Source of the DNA: USCg-Taylor sp050740455
GTDB taxonomy: Bacteria; Pseudomonadota; Gammaproteobacteria; JACCXJ01
Direction: 5' to 3'
Assembly (NCBI GenBank): GCA_050740455.1
Contig: JBOIDF010000006.1
Location: forward strand, 1-64,000
DNA length: 64,000 nucleotides
The notes under the pieces were generated by a model. The model was not told where the DNA came from. It was given only the letters and a program-made list of their open reading frames with translations, and searched no databases. Both the position numbers and the translations under genes were made by a program. Positions 34,769 through 43,000 of the stretch are shown here, in pieces (position 1 is the stretch's first letter; each line of letters starts with the position of its first letter).

Positions 34769-35887
34769 TTAAAAGTTGAAATTCACCGTGGCGACGAGCC
34801 GGTAATCCGGCTCAGACTGATCGCCATTGAGATCGTTGACGACGGGATACCCTGCCGATACCCCCACGTTCCAGCCTGCGGGGCCGATGAAACGGAGCCC
34901 AGGCGCCAGATACAGCACGTGACCTCCGGAGTTGTCGATCTCCTCGCCCCCTCTCTCTTCTTGGTCCCGCCATTCGCCGTTGAGTTCCAGCACCAGATTC
35001 CAGGAGCAGGGTTGGCAGGGGACGAAACGCTGAGTTGGATGCGACACGGCGAAGTTGTAATGAAAGGCATCGCCGACGTCGGTATCTTGCGAGCCTTCGC
35101 TGACCACGGTATAGAGAATACTCGAGTCAAAATTTACAGGGCCCATCGGCCGGCTATAAGCGAGGCCAAGGATCCCATCCCAGGAGCCCGAACCGGGTTG
35201 CTGATGGGTCTCGAGGCGCTGGCCTTCGTGATGATGACCTTCTTCGTGTCCGCTCGGGATCACATTGGTGCGGTAGGGCACCGCGAAATGCTCGTCCTCG
35301 AAGCCTTCTTCCTCCGTTTCCCCGGTCGGCGTCTTGACGCCGAACAAGGCCGCGACGTCATTATTCGCATCGCGGTAAAAGCGGTAGAGGCCAAAAAAGG
35401 TGGTATCGCCGACGCCCTCACTGTCTCCGTGTTCGATGATGTTGTGCACGACGATGGGATCGGGGGCATGCGCGTGCCCCTCTTCCGGCTCACGGATATT
35501 GTTGCGTCTCACAAAAGGCAGCCGGAAGCCTAGGCTCAGGTTGTCCGTCACCCCATAAGCGGCCCGCAAAGAGACGCCCAAGATAGATTCTATGCTGTGC
35601 AAATCTTCATCCGCCTCGCCATCGCGGTCGATCCCCCTTCCGCGCAGGTTAATCAGCTCGGCATCGGAAAAGGTATCATTGTTGACATATTCGGTACGCA
35701 CCCCCACGGTCCATCCTCCTTGTTGCAGCGGAATCGCACTTTCGGTATTGATGGGGGCGGATTGCTCGAGGCCAAAACCTCCCGAGAGATGATCGGCGCG
35801 TGGCGCAAGAACATAAAACGCCGAGGCTAGCAAGGTAAAAGACCGTACCAGAGCACGATGTCGCTGCATGGAATTGTTCTCCGCCAT
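34769..35887 (-). CDS. Outer-membrane beta-barrel protein with His-rich loops
   Basis: The 372-residue precursor (ATG at 35887; ATG at 35869 also possible) has a signal peptide and alternating beta strands of an outer-membrane barrel. Aromatic-terminated strands such as WTVGVRTEYV, LSLGFRLPFV, WDGILGLAYS, WNLVLELNGEW and the final YRLVATVNFNF end in Phe. Two loops are His/Glu-rich (EEGHAHAPDP; GHEEGHHHEGQ), and a CQPC motif lies near residue 295. It resembles the phenol_MetA_deg/transporter-type barrel group. With the following propeller and thioredoxin-like genes it may serve metal handling; this is inference. Confidence 0.72.
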   Translation of the reverse strand: MAENNSMQRHRALVRSFTLLASAFYVLAPRADHLSGGFGLEQSAPINTESAIPLQQGGWTVGVRTEYVNNDTFSDAELINLRGRGIDRDGEADEDLHSIESILGVSLRAAYGVTDNLSLGFRLPFVRRNNIREPEEGHAHAPDPIVVHNIIEHGDSEGVGDTTFFGLYRFYRDANNDVAALFGVKTPTGETEEEGFEDEHFAVPYRTNVIPSGHEEGHHHEGQRLETHQQPGSGSWDGILGLAYSRPMGPVNFDSSILYTVVSEGSQDTDVGDAFHYNFAVSHPTQRFVPCQPCSWNLVLELNGEWRDQEERGGEEIDNSGGHVLYLAPGLRFIGPAGWNVGVSAGYPVVNDLNGDQSEPDYRLVATVNFNF

Positions 35888-36091
35888 ACCAATGTTATTT
35901 CCAAGTGGCCATAGTGTAGCGGTACTCGGAGTGCGCGGACATGCGACAAATTGTCGCACCCCCTCAGGGCGGTATACGAAAGGCCCTACTTGGGTACGGT
36001 TGTTAGCGCAGGTAGGTAGCGGTCGTCGGGGTCGTGCTCAATCTCGCGGTTTTTTTCACCTTCTCTGGCCCGAAGGGTTCGCCAGGCGCGC

Positions 36092-36447
36092 TCATCGGTG
36101 CCGGCGCTTTTGTCGCCATGTGGCGCCGTAAAGAACACTCGCGACCACCGGCACATCGCCAAACGCCATGTAAGTCCAGGTTAGCCCGACCAATATCACC
36201 AGAGACGGCAGGGTGAAAAGCGCTCCGGCGACGATTCCGCCCCCGGTTCCGTGCAGCAGCCAACCGATGTAGGTTGCGAGCTCCGGCCCCGGCAGCAGTA
36301 GTTCAACGCATGCAGAAAGCGCCTCTCCGATATCCACCGGCGCTTTTCGACCAACTCTTCGTGCATGATGGCAATTTGGCCCGCCGGCCCGCCAAAACTG
36401 ATAAAACCAAGTCTCAGCCAGTACTTAAAGGCGTCCCGGAAGCTCAC
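36092..36447 (-). pseudogene. chrA: chrA (chromate transporter) pseudogene
   Basis: Two frames carry consecutive pieces of a chromate transporter. First comes MSFRDAFKYWLRLGFISF, continuing GGPAGQIAIMHEELVEKRRW to ERRFLHALNYC. Then, in another frame, LLPGPELATYIGWLLHGTG continues to PVVASVLYG. The junction has lost about nine bases (the usual LPGPEAQQLATYIG reads LPGPELATYIG) and shifted frame. After about 115 residues of homology the remaining ~300 residues, with most membrane helices, are gone. The parent protein is an inner-membrane chromate efflux carrier. It cannot be functional. Confidence 0.82.
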
Positions 36448-36574
36448 CGGGGCGGGTCCGTGGATGACCGCTGGGTGTTTTTCTCTTAGCAGACGTTCCT
36501 CGGGAAATCAGGTTTCATGGGCGCTGGAAGACGAGTGCGGCCGACGAGCGCCAGCCGTGCGACGAGAGTAGGTA

Positions 36575-36607
36575 AGCAGAGGGTTGTCGCCAACCCTCTG
36601 CTTTTTG
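36575..36607 (+). terminator. Rho-independent terminator-type hairpin
   Basis: A perfect 12-bp stem (AGCAGAGGGTTG with CAACCCTCTGCT) around a TCGC loop is followed on the plus strand by TTTT. On the minus strand the hairpin lies eight bases downstream of the 32-residue micro-ORF but lacks a T-run. No plus-strand gene ends here, so the hairpin may serve mainly as the 3' end of the micro-ORF transcript or as insulation. Confidence 0.65.
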
Positions 36608-36614
36608 GTGCTAT

Positions 36615-36713
36615 CTACTTTTTGGTGCTATCTTCTGGTCGATTGGTCGCGATTAACGCGATCCAGCACACAGCGGATATAGCTAATAATACCCACATTC
36701 CAGCATCGCCCAT
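36615..36713 (-). CDS. Micro-ORF encoding a 32-residue single-span membrane peptide
   Basis: The minus strand has an ideal AAGGAGG seven bases before the ATG at 36713. The 33 codons give MGDAGMWVLLAISAVCWIAL followed by a short polar tail (IATNRPEDSTKK) and TAG. Residues 6-23 are one hydrophobic helix with a Lys tail, the usual shape of regulatory or accessory membrane micropeptides. A TATAAC hexamer (minus strand, 36740-36735) lies about 12 bases before the Shine-Dalgarno sequence and may be a -10 box. A strong hairpin follows the stop. I recognise no family. Being so short, it rests on the ribosome-binding site, composition and layout. Confidence 0.55.
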   Translation of the reverse strand: MGDAGMWVLLAISAVCWIALIATNRPEDSTKK

Positions 36714-36920
36714 AATCGTACCTCCTTCCGGTTCGTTATAGTTTAAGTTAAACGACGACGAAAACCGCTTTTTTCCCGGTTTCTATCGGCTCGACTTTCT
36801 TAAGGCACTAGCATCCGGCAGCGAACAGATGGGGCATGCCCACCTATAATATACATAAATTATCTTGGATACGGAATAGCGAACCTGCGTCAGCGGCGCA
36901 AACGGGGTTTCGTGCGAGCG

Positions 36921-38012
36921 TCAAGCCGCGAAGTCCCGGAGGCGCACAGGCAGGCGCCGCGCGCCCCAGCACCCCGGCCGCGGCTCGAAGACACCGGGGC
37001 ACGGCGAGCCGCACGAGACACAGCGCCCGCCGGTGCCAAGGTTCCAATCGCTGAGCGTGTACCAGTCGCGCCCGATGAGCGTCGTCCCGCACCGGTGGCA
37101 GTAGGTGCTGCCGCCAGCCTTATCATGCACGTTGCCGGTATAGGCATAGCGGACGCCGTTGCGTAGCGCGATGTCGCGCGCCCGGGTGAGGGTGGCGGGC
37201 GGGGTGTGTGTCTTATCCATCATCTTCCAGTCGGGATGGAAAGCGGTGAAGTGCATCGGCACCTCGGGGCCGAGGTTGTCGACGACCCAGCGGGTCATCG
37301 CGTCGATCTCTTGCTCGGAGTCGTTTTCGCCGGGGATCAAGAGCGTCGTGATCTCGAACCAAACTTGGGTCTTGTGCTTGAGGTATGTGAGCGTGTCGAG
37401 CACCGGTTGCAAGTGGCCGCCACAGATCTTCCAATAAAATCGTTCGCTGAAACCCTTGAGGTCCACGTTGGCGGCATCCATGTAGCGGTAGAGCTCCGCG
37501 CGCGGCTCCGGACAGATATATCCGGCGGTCACCGCGACCGATTTGATTCCGTATTCCCGGCACGCCTGCGCGACGTCGATGGCGTATTCCATGAAAATCA
37601 CCGGATCATTGTACGTGTAGGCGACGCTCGCGCACCCGAGGGCCTTAGCGGCGCGGGCGATCCGATCGGGGGCCGCCTGGTCGGCCAGCGTGTCGGTCTC
37701 CCGCGACTTGCTGATGTCCCAGTTCTGGCAGAACTTGCAGGCGAGATTACAGCCCGCGGTGCCGAAGGAGAGGACCGGCGTACCGGGGAGAAAATGATTG
37801 AGCGGTTTCTTTTCGATCGGGTCCACACAGTAACCGCTAGAACGCCCGTAAGTGGTCAACACCACCTCTCCGCCGCGGTTCGCGCGCACGAAGCACATCC
37901 CCTCCTGGCCTTCGTGCAGCTTGCAAGCGCGCGGGCATACGTCGCATTGGACGCGCCCGTCGGCGAGGCGGTGCCAATAATGTGTGGTGTGAAACGACTC
38001 CGTTGATTGCAT
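36921..38012 (-). CDS. amrS: AmmeMemoRadiSam system radical SAM enzyme AmrS
   Basis: The 363-residue radical-SAM protein has the cluster motif CNLACKFC (about residues 88-95) after an N-terminal Cys-rich part (CDVCPRACKLHEGQEG), the conserved AYTYNDPVIFMEYA and NVDLKGFSERFYW, and a C-terminal rubredoxin-like zinc knot (CHRCGTTLIGRDWY, CVSCGSPCPG). This is the form annotated as AmrS, found with AmrA and Memo-like AmrB in many prokaryotes; the reaction is unknown. Here amrA and amrB are not adjacent. A degenerate copy of its first 11 codons and leader occurs at 46228-46279 in the same orientation. Confidence 0.92.
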   Translation of the reverse strand: MQSTESFHTTHYWHRLADGRVQCDVCPRACKLHEGQEGMCFVRANRGGEVVLTTYGRSSGYCVDPIEKKPLNHFLPGTPVLSFGTAGCNLACKFCQNWDISKSRETDTLADQAAPDRIARAAKALGCASVAYTYNDPVIFMEYAIDVAQACREYGIKSVAVTAGYICPEPRAELYRYMDAANVDLKGFSERFYWKICGGHLQPVLDTLTYLKHKTQVWFEITTLLIPGENDSEQEIDAMTRWVVDNLGPEVPMHFTAFHPDWKMMDKTHTPPATLTRARDIALRNGVRYAYTGNVHDKAGGSTYCHRCGTTLIGRDWYTLSDWNLGTGGRCVSCGSPCPGVFEPRPGCWGARRLPVRLRDFAA

Positions 38013-38095
38013 GTAGCAATTCTAGTCCCTCAACGTCCCATATCAAAGGTACAAGAAACCAGATAGAATAGGCGTAGCAGAAAGGAGAGATAACC

Positions 38096-38287
38096 GTGCA
38101 CAGGCAGAACCATAATCACAGGCAGTATCAGATCAGACGATTGGATACCCACCCTCCTCCTGAAGGCTGGGAGTTACAGCGCGTGGTGGTGCGGGATGGA
38201 ATTTCGTTCGACTTCTCTCCCCTGGTTTATACCACGGAGACGGAGGCACTGGAAGCGGGTAAAAGATGGGTGTGTGCTGGAAATTAG
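38096..38287 (+). CDS. Small protein of unknown function (63 residues)
   Basis: A GTG start at 38096 preceded by AAAGGAGAG gives a 63-residue basic protein (MHRQNHNHRQYQIRRLDTHP, then PPEGWELQRVVVRDGISFDF). It is hydrophilic apart from a central Trp/Val-rich stretch. I do not recognise a family. It lies at the left end of the accessory island, nine bases before a palindromic element, and together with the next small gene (38504) forms a pair of orphan small proteins. The ribosome-binding site is the main support. Confidence 0.55.
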   Translation: MHRQNHNHRQYQIRRLDTHPPPEGWELQRVVVRDGISFDFSPLVYTTETEALEAGKRWVCAGN

Positions 38288-38296
38288 AAGCGCCTG

Positions 38297-38441
38297 AGAG
38301 CTTGTGAAAAAATCTGCTGCGCTCGGGATCTCGCGTTCCGGCGGTGCTCGGAATCCTCATGTATTTCAACATACACTTCGGTTCCTGCGCTCCGGCGGAA
38401 CGCGACCTCCCATCGCTCGCGACGATTTTTTCACAAGCTCT
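38297..38441. repeat. 145-bp MITE-like element with 18-bp terminal inverted repeats
   Basis: The ends are exact inverted copies: AGAGCTTGTGAAAAAATC at the left and GATTTTTTCACAAGCTCT at the right. Inside, further imperfect inverted pairs occur around CGCGTTCCGGCGG. It carries no gene. It starts nine bases after the stop of the 63-residue gene and ends about 60 bp before the next small gene, so it separates the two. Confidence 0.85.
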
Positions 38442-38503
38442 GAGACGGTACGACTAAAAACAGGCTTCCCTATCCGAGGTCGCTATCCAAAAGGAGTCGA
38501 TCC

Positions 38504-38704
38504 ATGAGCATCAAATATCTGTTATATGCACGTGACCGCGTGGTGGGGTGGACTGACCAAGAGAAAGGTTTGACGGGGATACATGTTGAATATGGCCTAA
38601 GGGATGGGAAGGGTCTATTACATACCTCCGGCATCGCCCGCTTAGTGCTGGCGAGCCGCTACCCCAGAACGCACGTTGAAAAGCTTAAGCATTGGGATTC
38701 GTAA
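38504..38704 (+). CDS. Small protein of unknown function (66 residues)
   Basis: The ATG at 38504 is preceded by AAAAGGAG with good spacing. The 66-residue product (MSIKYLLYARDRVVGWTDQE, then KGLTGIHVEYGLRDGKG) is basic and soluble, with no signal or membrane segment. I recognise no family. It follows the MITE-like element and precedes the SagB-like gene by 64 bp on the same strand. The strong ribosome-binding site and normal codon use support translation. Confidence 0.55.
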   Translation: MSIKYLLYARDRVVGWTDQEKGLTGIHVEYGLRDGKGLLHTSGIARLVLASRYPRTHVEKLKHWDS

Positions 38705-38767
38705 AACGGCCAGCCGAGACGAGGCTACGCAAGGTGATTGTCGTCGCCGCCAGGTAGAGCGACGCAG

Positions 38768-40516
38768 ATGCGCTCGGTGACCACTACCAGAGCTTCCGAG
38801 ACAGCCAACACGCCGGATTTCGACCAGCCGTCGGATTCTGCCTCGGCTCTAGACGTCACGCTGGCGTACCATGATCGATCGAAGCACCATCCGTTTCGGT
38901 TTGCGCCCGCTCTAGGTTACATGGACTGGGACACGCAACCCGATCCAATGCGCCGATTCGAAGGCGCCGCTGTATTACCGCTCAATCTTTTGCCGTTGGG
39001 GCCCGAGCCGCGCTATGAGTCCGCGTTCGCGCTCGGTCACATCGCCCGAACCCCGCTGGACCGTGTCTCGATCTCCCAACTCTTCCAGGATGCGCTCGCC
39101 CTCTCCGCTTGGAAGCAGGCCGGGAGCTCGCGTTGGTCGCTCCGGGTGAATCCATCGAGCGGCAATCTTCATCCGACCGAGGGCTACCTGGTCGCCGGGC
39201 CCATCGCCGGTCTTCATCCACGGCCCGCGGTCTACCACTACACACCGTTCGAGCACGCACTCGAGATCAGGGCGGAGCTGTCGGTTGCAGCGTGGCTGGA
39301 GATCGCGGCACACCTTCCTGTTAGTGCTGTCCTCGTAGGCCTCACGTCCATCCATTGGCGCGAATCGTGGAAGTACGGCGAGCGTGCCTTCCGCTATTGC
39401 CACCATGACGCCGGTCACGCGATCGGAAGCTTTGCTGTATCCGCCGCGGGACTCGGCTGGGAGGCGAAGCTGCTCGAAGGCGTCACCGACCGCGACCTAG
39501 CTGTGCTACTGGGGGTGCATGTCCAGACCGGGGTCGAGGCCGAGCACGCCGACTGCCTCTTGGCCGTTTTCCCGCAGCGCGCCGGCTTCACGATCGAAGC
39601 GCAGCGAGTGTTCGCCATTCCGGGCACGGTGTGCGATGAGCTTCGTGGCACGCGCTGGACTGGAGTACCGAACCGGCTGAGCAGCGCTCATCATCCGTGG
39701 CCTGTCATCGACGAGGTAGCCGCCGCAACGGAGAAGGTCTCGCCTCCTGGCGAGCCGTTCTGGTCTGCAATCGATTTCGACAACAGCTCTCTCGAGATCG
39801 GCGACTCGCCGCTCGCGCTTCGCCGCATCATCCACCAGCGGCGAAGTGCAGTCGCGCTCGATGGCCATACGGGGATCACGCGCGATGCTTTCTATCGGAT
39901 CCTGCTCAAGCTCATGCCCGGCTCGCGGCAGATCCCGTTCACCACGCTACCGTGGCGCCCTTGCGTCGATCTCTTGCTCTTCGTCCACCGCGTGCCGGAC
40001 TTGCCCCCCGGCCTGTATGCCCTGTTGCGAGACCCCGCGCGCAGGCAGACGCTCGAAGAGACGATGGATCGGAGCTTTGTCTGGACGCGACCAGCCGGGT
40101 GTCCTCTGTCCTTGCCTCTCTTCTTCTTGGTGGAAGGAGATGCGCGCTCTGCCGCCCAACAGACGAGCTGCGATCAGGAAATCGCAGCTGATGGCGTCTT
40201 CGCAGCGGCCATGCTGACCGAGTACCGCGCGTCCCTCGAGGCGTTCGGGCCCTGGTTCTATCGGCGCCTGTATTGGGAAACAGGCGTCATCGGACAGGTC
40301 CTGTATCTCGAAACCGAAGTCAGCGGCATTCGCGGCACCGGCATCGGCTGCTTCTTCGACGACCTCACGCACCAGGTCTTCGGACTGACTGGACACCGTT
40401 TCCAAGTGCTCTACCACTTCACCGTGGGCGGGCCGGTCGACGATCCACGCCTGCGGACCGATCCACCGTATCAGCACCTCGCGCGCGCCCACGGCCGCGA
40501 GGTCCCGCGGGAGTAA
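38768..40516 (+). CDS. SagB-type nitroreductase-family dehydrogenase with two domains
   Basis: The 582-residue protein contains two successive nitroreductase-like (SagB/ThcOx) units. The first, about residues 40-270, has RVNPSSGNLHPTEGYLV, the SagB-type flavin-binding signature, and RAFRYCHHDAGHAIGSFAVSA. The second, about residues 330-570, has RRSAVALDGHTGITRDAF and RRLYWETGVIGQVLYLETE. SagB enzymes are FMN-dependent and oxidise azolines in peptide natural products when next to a cyclodehydratase. No SagC/SagD or precursor is seen here, so the substrate is unknown. The ATG at 38768 and the upstream GTG at 38738 are both possible starts. It looks intact. Confidence 0.82.
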   Translation: MRSVTTTRASETANTPDFDQPSDSASALDVTLAYHDRSKHHPFRFAPALGYMDWDTQPDPMRRFEGAAVLPLNLLPLGPEPRYESAFALGHIARTPLDRVSISQLFQDALALSAWKQAGSSRWSLRVNPSSGNLHPTEGYLVAGPIAGLHPRPAVYHYTPFEHALEIRAELSVAAWLEIAAHLPVSAVLVGLTSIHWRESWKYGERAFRYCHHDAGHAIGSFAVSAAGLGWEAKLLEGVTDRDLAVLLGVHVQTGVEAEHADCLLAVFPQRAGFTIEAQRVFAIPGTVCDELRGTRWTGVPNRLSSAHHPWPVIDEVAAATEKVSPPGEPFWSAIDFDNSSLEIGDSPLALRRIIHQRRSAVALDGHTGITRDAFYRILLKLMPGSRQIPFTTLPWRPCVDLLLFVHRVPDLPPGLYALLRDPARRQTLEETMDRSFVWTRPAGCPLSLPLFFLVEGDARSAAQQTSCDQEIAADGVFAAAMLTEYRASLEAFGPWFYRRLYWETGVIGQVLYLETEVSGIRGTGIGCFFDDLTHQVFGLTGHRFQVLYHFTVGGPVDDPRLRTDPPYQHLARAHGREVPRE

Positions 40517-40613
40517 CGCCTATGTCGAATCGCCTAGCTCACGACCGACATCCGGATAGGCTTGTCCGCTACGCGATCTCGGCGAAACCCCTCGTCGCCC
40601 CACGGGTATCCGG

Positions 40614-41626
40614 TTGAAACCGATGGACTCGACCTTGCCGATTGCGTTCGTCGGGACCTATCCGCCGCGCCGATGCGGCATCGCCACCTTCACCCGCGAT
40701 CTCTCCGCGGCCGTCGGCGCCGCCAGCGATCGCGTACTCCCAATGACCATCGCGGTGAGCGATCCGGGAGGTCAGTACGAGTACCAGGGTGAGGTCAAAT
40801 ATGAGATCCGGCAGGCGGTCAAGGCCGACTATGCCCGCGCGGCCGAGTTCGTCAACTATTCGGACGTGCGGCTTCTATCCATCCAGCACGAGCACGGCAT
40901 CTTCGGCGTCGTCGGCGCCACCCACCCCATGATCGTGCGCCGCCACGGCGAGGCATACCGGACGTCCCTCGAACGCGAGTCCGAGCGCCTCGGCGTCCGC
41001 GAACACGTCGTTTTCCGCGACCAGTTCGTGTCCAACGAAGAGCTCTGCAGCTATCTACAAGCCGCCGACATCTATCTCAGCCCTTACCAGAACGAGGCGC
41101 AGGTCGTGAGCGGCGCGTTGTCCTACGCGATGGGGGCGGGAGCGGCCGTCGTATCGACGCCGTACTGGCACGCCCAGGAGCTCCTCTCGGACGGACGCGG
41201 ACACCTGTTCCCGTTCGGCGATCACGGCGCCTTGAGCGCCGCCCTGCGCTCCCTCCTCGGCTCTCCCGCGGAGCTCGAGGGAGTCCGACGCTCCGCCTTC
41301 GAGTTCACCCGGTCCATGGTGTGGCCGCGGATCGGACAAGCGTACCTCGAGCTTGCGACGAAGGTTATGGCCGAGGCGCCCATCAGGTTGACGCCCATCC
41401 AGCCGACGCGCGCCAGCAGCCTACCTGAGCTGCGCCTCGATCACCTGATTCGGATGACCGACGACACCGGAGTGATCCAACACGCCACCTACAGCGTTCC
41501 CGCGAGGAACACCGGGTACTGCGTCGACGACAACGCGCGCGCTTTGATCGTCGCACTGCGCGCGGATCGGGTGAGCAGCGATCCCCAGATGAAGTTGTCA
41601 CCGGCGCGGGACGGATTCGGCAAAAC
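40614..41626 (+). pseudogene. Glycosyltransferase gene with internal deletion and foreign 3' end
   Basis: The frame starts as a GT4-like glycosyltransferase (IAFVGTYPPRRCGIATFTRD, LLSIQHEHGIFG). It jumps at about residue 103 to the C-terminal Rossmann half (GATHPMIVRRHGEAYRTSLE, FVSNEELCSYLQAADIYLSP, ALSYAMGAGAAVVSTPYWHA), losing roughly 150-200 residues between. The post-GT region follows (LDHLIRMTDDTGVIQHATYS, NTGYCVDDNARALIVAL), and the gene breaks off after DRVSSDPQMK. From there the DNA belongs to an efflux-protein remnant read out of frame. The parent is a known two-part protein: a glycosyltransferase followed by a helical domain. It is not functional. Confidence 0.78.
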
Positions 41627-41945
41627 ATTAAGGTTCAAAACCTGCGGCAAGAACAAGCGCTACTCGCCTACGAAAAGGCGGTGCTCATCGCGCTCGAAGA
41701 AACGGAGAATGCGCTCGTCGCCTACCGCCAGGCGCAGCTCCGCTTGCACCAGCTAACGGAGGCCGAGAAGGCGCAACAGCGGGCGGTCGTGCTCGCCCAC
41801 GATCGGTACCGAAGCGGTCTCGTCGATTTTCTCGACGTACTCGAGGCCGAGCGCTCGCTCTACACCAGCCAGGCCTCGCCCAAGGCGAGCGGGCGGTGAG
41901 CCAGGACCTCGTGCGGGTGTACAAGGCGCTGAGCAGTGGGTTGGG
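41627..41945 (+). pseudogene. C-terminal remnant of a TolC/NodT-type efflux outer-membrane protein
   Basis: From about 41633 the reading VQNLRQEQALLAYEKAVLIA, then LEETENALVAYRQAQLRLHQ and YRSGLVDFLDVLEAERSLY is the C-terminal coiled-coil half of an RND-type outer-membrane factor. After SLYTSQ the frame shifts by one base; the next frame continues LAQGERAVSQDLVRVYKALS and reaches the natural end. The N-terminal ~350 residues are missing. So it is a 5'-truncated, frameshifted fragment joined directly to the broken glycosyltransferase gene, marking a recombination or deletion joint inside the island. Confidence 0.8.
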
Positions 41946-42119
41946 GAAAAGACTTGACCCGGGGAGCACGCGTTGCGCTGAAAAGGCACGTGGTCAGGTC
42001 GCGACTTATTAGTTTGTGTACCCATGTACGCTACGATAAGTCGAGACCTAACACCGTGACCCGCACTCTGGAAATCCACCCCACCCTTCAGACTCATACC
42101 ATTTTGGAAAGACTCGCAC

Positions 42120-42148
42120 TTGAAATTGTGTCAAGTAAAGTGTAAAGT
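42120..42148 (+). promoter_or_regulatory. Promoter and possible operator of the TIGR04255-HTH cassette
   Basis: TTGAAA (42120-42125) and TAAAGT (42143-42148) are separated by exactly 17 bases, a good sigma-70 layout. The region holds the tandem repeats AAAGTGT-AAAGTGT and two GTGTCAA copies (42128-42134, 42147-42153) flanking the -10 box, so a regulator could bind here; the HTH protein of the cassette is the obvious candidate. The start codon follows about 30 bases after the -10 box. Confidence 0.55.
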
Positions 42149-42178
42149 GTCAACCCGATGTCAAGCAAGGAGGTCGTA

Positions 42179-42988
42179 GTGGACACCAAGATGACCAACG
42201 CGCCTGTGTACTTCACCCTCGCCCAAGTGCGGCACAACCCGGTTCTGAGTCTCGACAGCTATATTCCTGGCATCCAGGACAGCCTGCGCAAGGCCGGCTA
42301 TCCGGATTTCCAGAGGGGTACGGCTGTCGTATTCAACCTTGGGAACCTCGCGCCCGCCGTCGGCGGCGACACCAAGCAGGAGCAACCTCAGCAATTGCGT
42401 TTTGAACGTTTCACGTTTTCAAACATGGAGCGCACGCGAGGATTCATCCTGGATCAGAATTCACTGTCATTTCAGTCGACGGATTACGACACCTTTGAAT
42501 CTTTTTCTGGCGCATTCCTAATGGGGTTAGGAATTGTTCACCGGGCTGTTTCATTTGGCTTTTCTGATCGCGTTGGAATTCGATATCTAGATGCCGTGAT
42601 ACCAGCAGGCGGGGAAAAAGGCCTGCCAAAATATCTGGTCCCCGAAGTGTTGGGTCTGGCGAGTCGATTGGGCGACGATGTCAGCGTTTTGCATTCTTTC
42701 TCCGAAACGCAAATTCGTACGCCAGTGGGCAATGTATTGTCGCGAACGATTATACAAAATGGTCCGTTGGGTTTCCCGCCAGACCTGCAGCCGATTGGAC
42801 TTAAGGTGGCGGAACGCTTAACTAAGGAAAGTGGAGTCCATGCCATTATCGATACCGACGGTTCCTACGAAACCAGAGAGGCGTTTGCCCTGGATGCACT
42901 GAAGGGAAAATTGCAGGCGCTGCACGACGAGATCATCAAGGTGTTTCAGGCAACCGTCACCGAGCACGCGCTTAATGTTTGGAAGTGA
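42179..42988 (+). CDS. TIGR04255-like protein (first gene of a three-gene cassette)
   Basis: The GTG at 42179 sits five bases after AAGGAGG and gives a 269-residue protein; an ATG at 42158 in frame lies before this ribosome-binding site. The protein (VYFTLAQVRHNPVLSLDSYI, ERFTFSNMERTRGFILDQNS, YDTFESFSGAFLMGLGIVHR, GIRYLDAVIPAGGEKGL) follows the TIGR04255 pattern, a sporadically distributed family of unknown function often near mobile genes. It is mostly beta/alpha soluble with no active-site signature. The next gene begins 13 bases after the stop, so the three genes are one transcript driven from 42120. Confidence 0.7.
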   Translation: MDTKMTNAPVYFTLAQVRHNPVLSLDSYIPGIQDSLRKAGYPDFQRGTAVVFNLGNLAPAVGGDTKQEQPQQLRFERFTFSNMERTRGFILDQNSLSFQSTDYDTFESFSGAFLMGLGIVHRAVSFGFSDRVGIRYLDAVIPAGGEKGLPKYLVPEVLGLASRLGDDVSVLHSFSETQIRTPVGNVLSRTIIQNGPLGFPPDLQPIGLKVAERLTKESGVHAIIDTDGSYETREAFALDALKGKLQALHDEIIKVFQATVTEHALNVWK

Positions 42989-43000
42989 TTAGGAGGGCAT

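Noticed and set aside
37206..38006. A 266-codon open frame antisense to amrS
   Set aside because: No motif; the sense strand is a clear radical SAM gene.
41994..42055. Hairpin (GGTCGCGACTTAT / ATAAGTCGAGACC) followed by ACCTAAC, considered as an integron attC site
   Set aside because: The core sites are not in the right order and spacing for attC, and there is no integrase. It is a plain inverted repeat.
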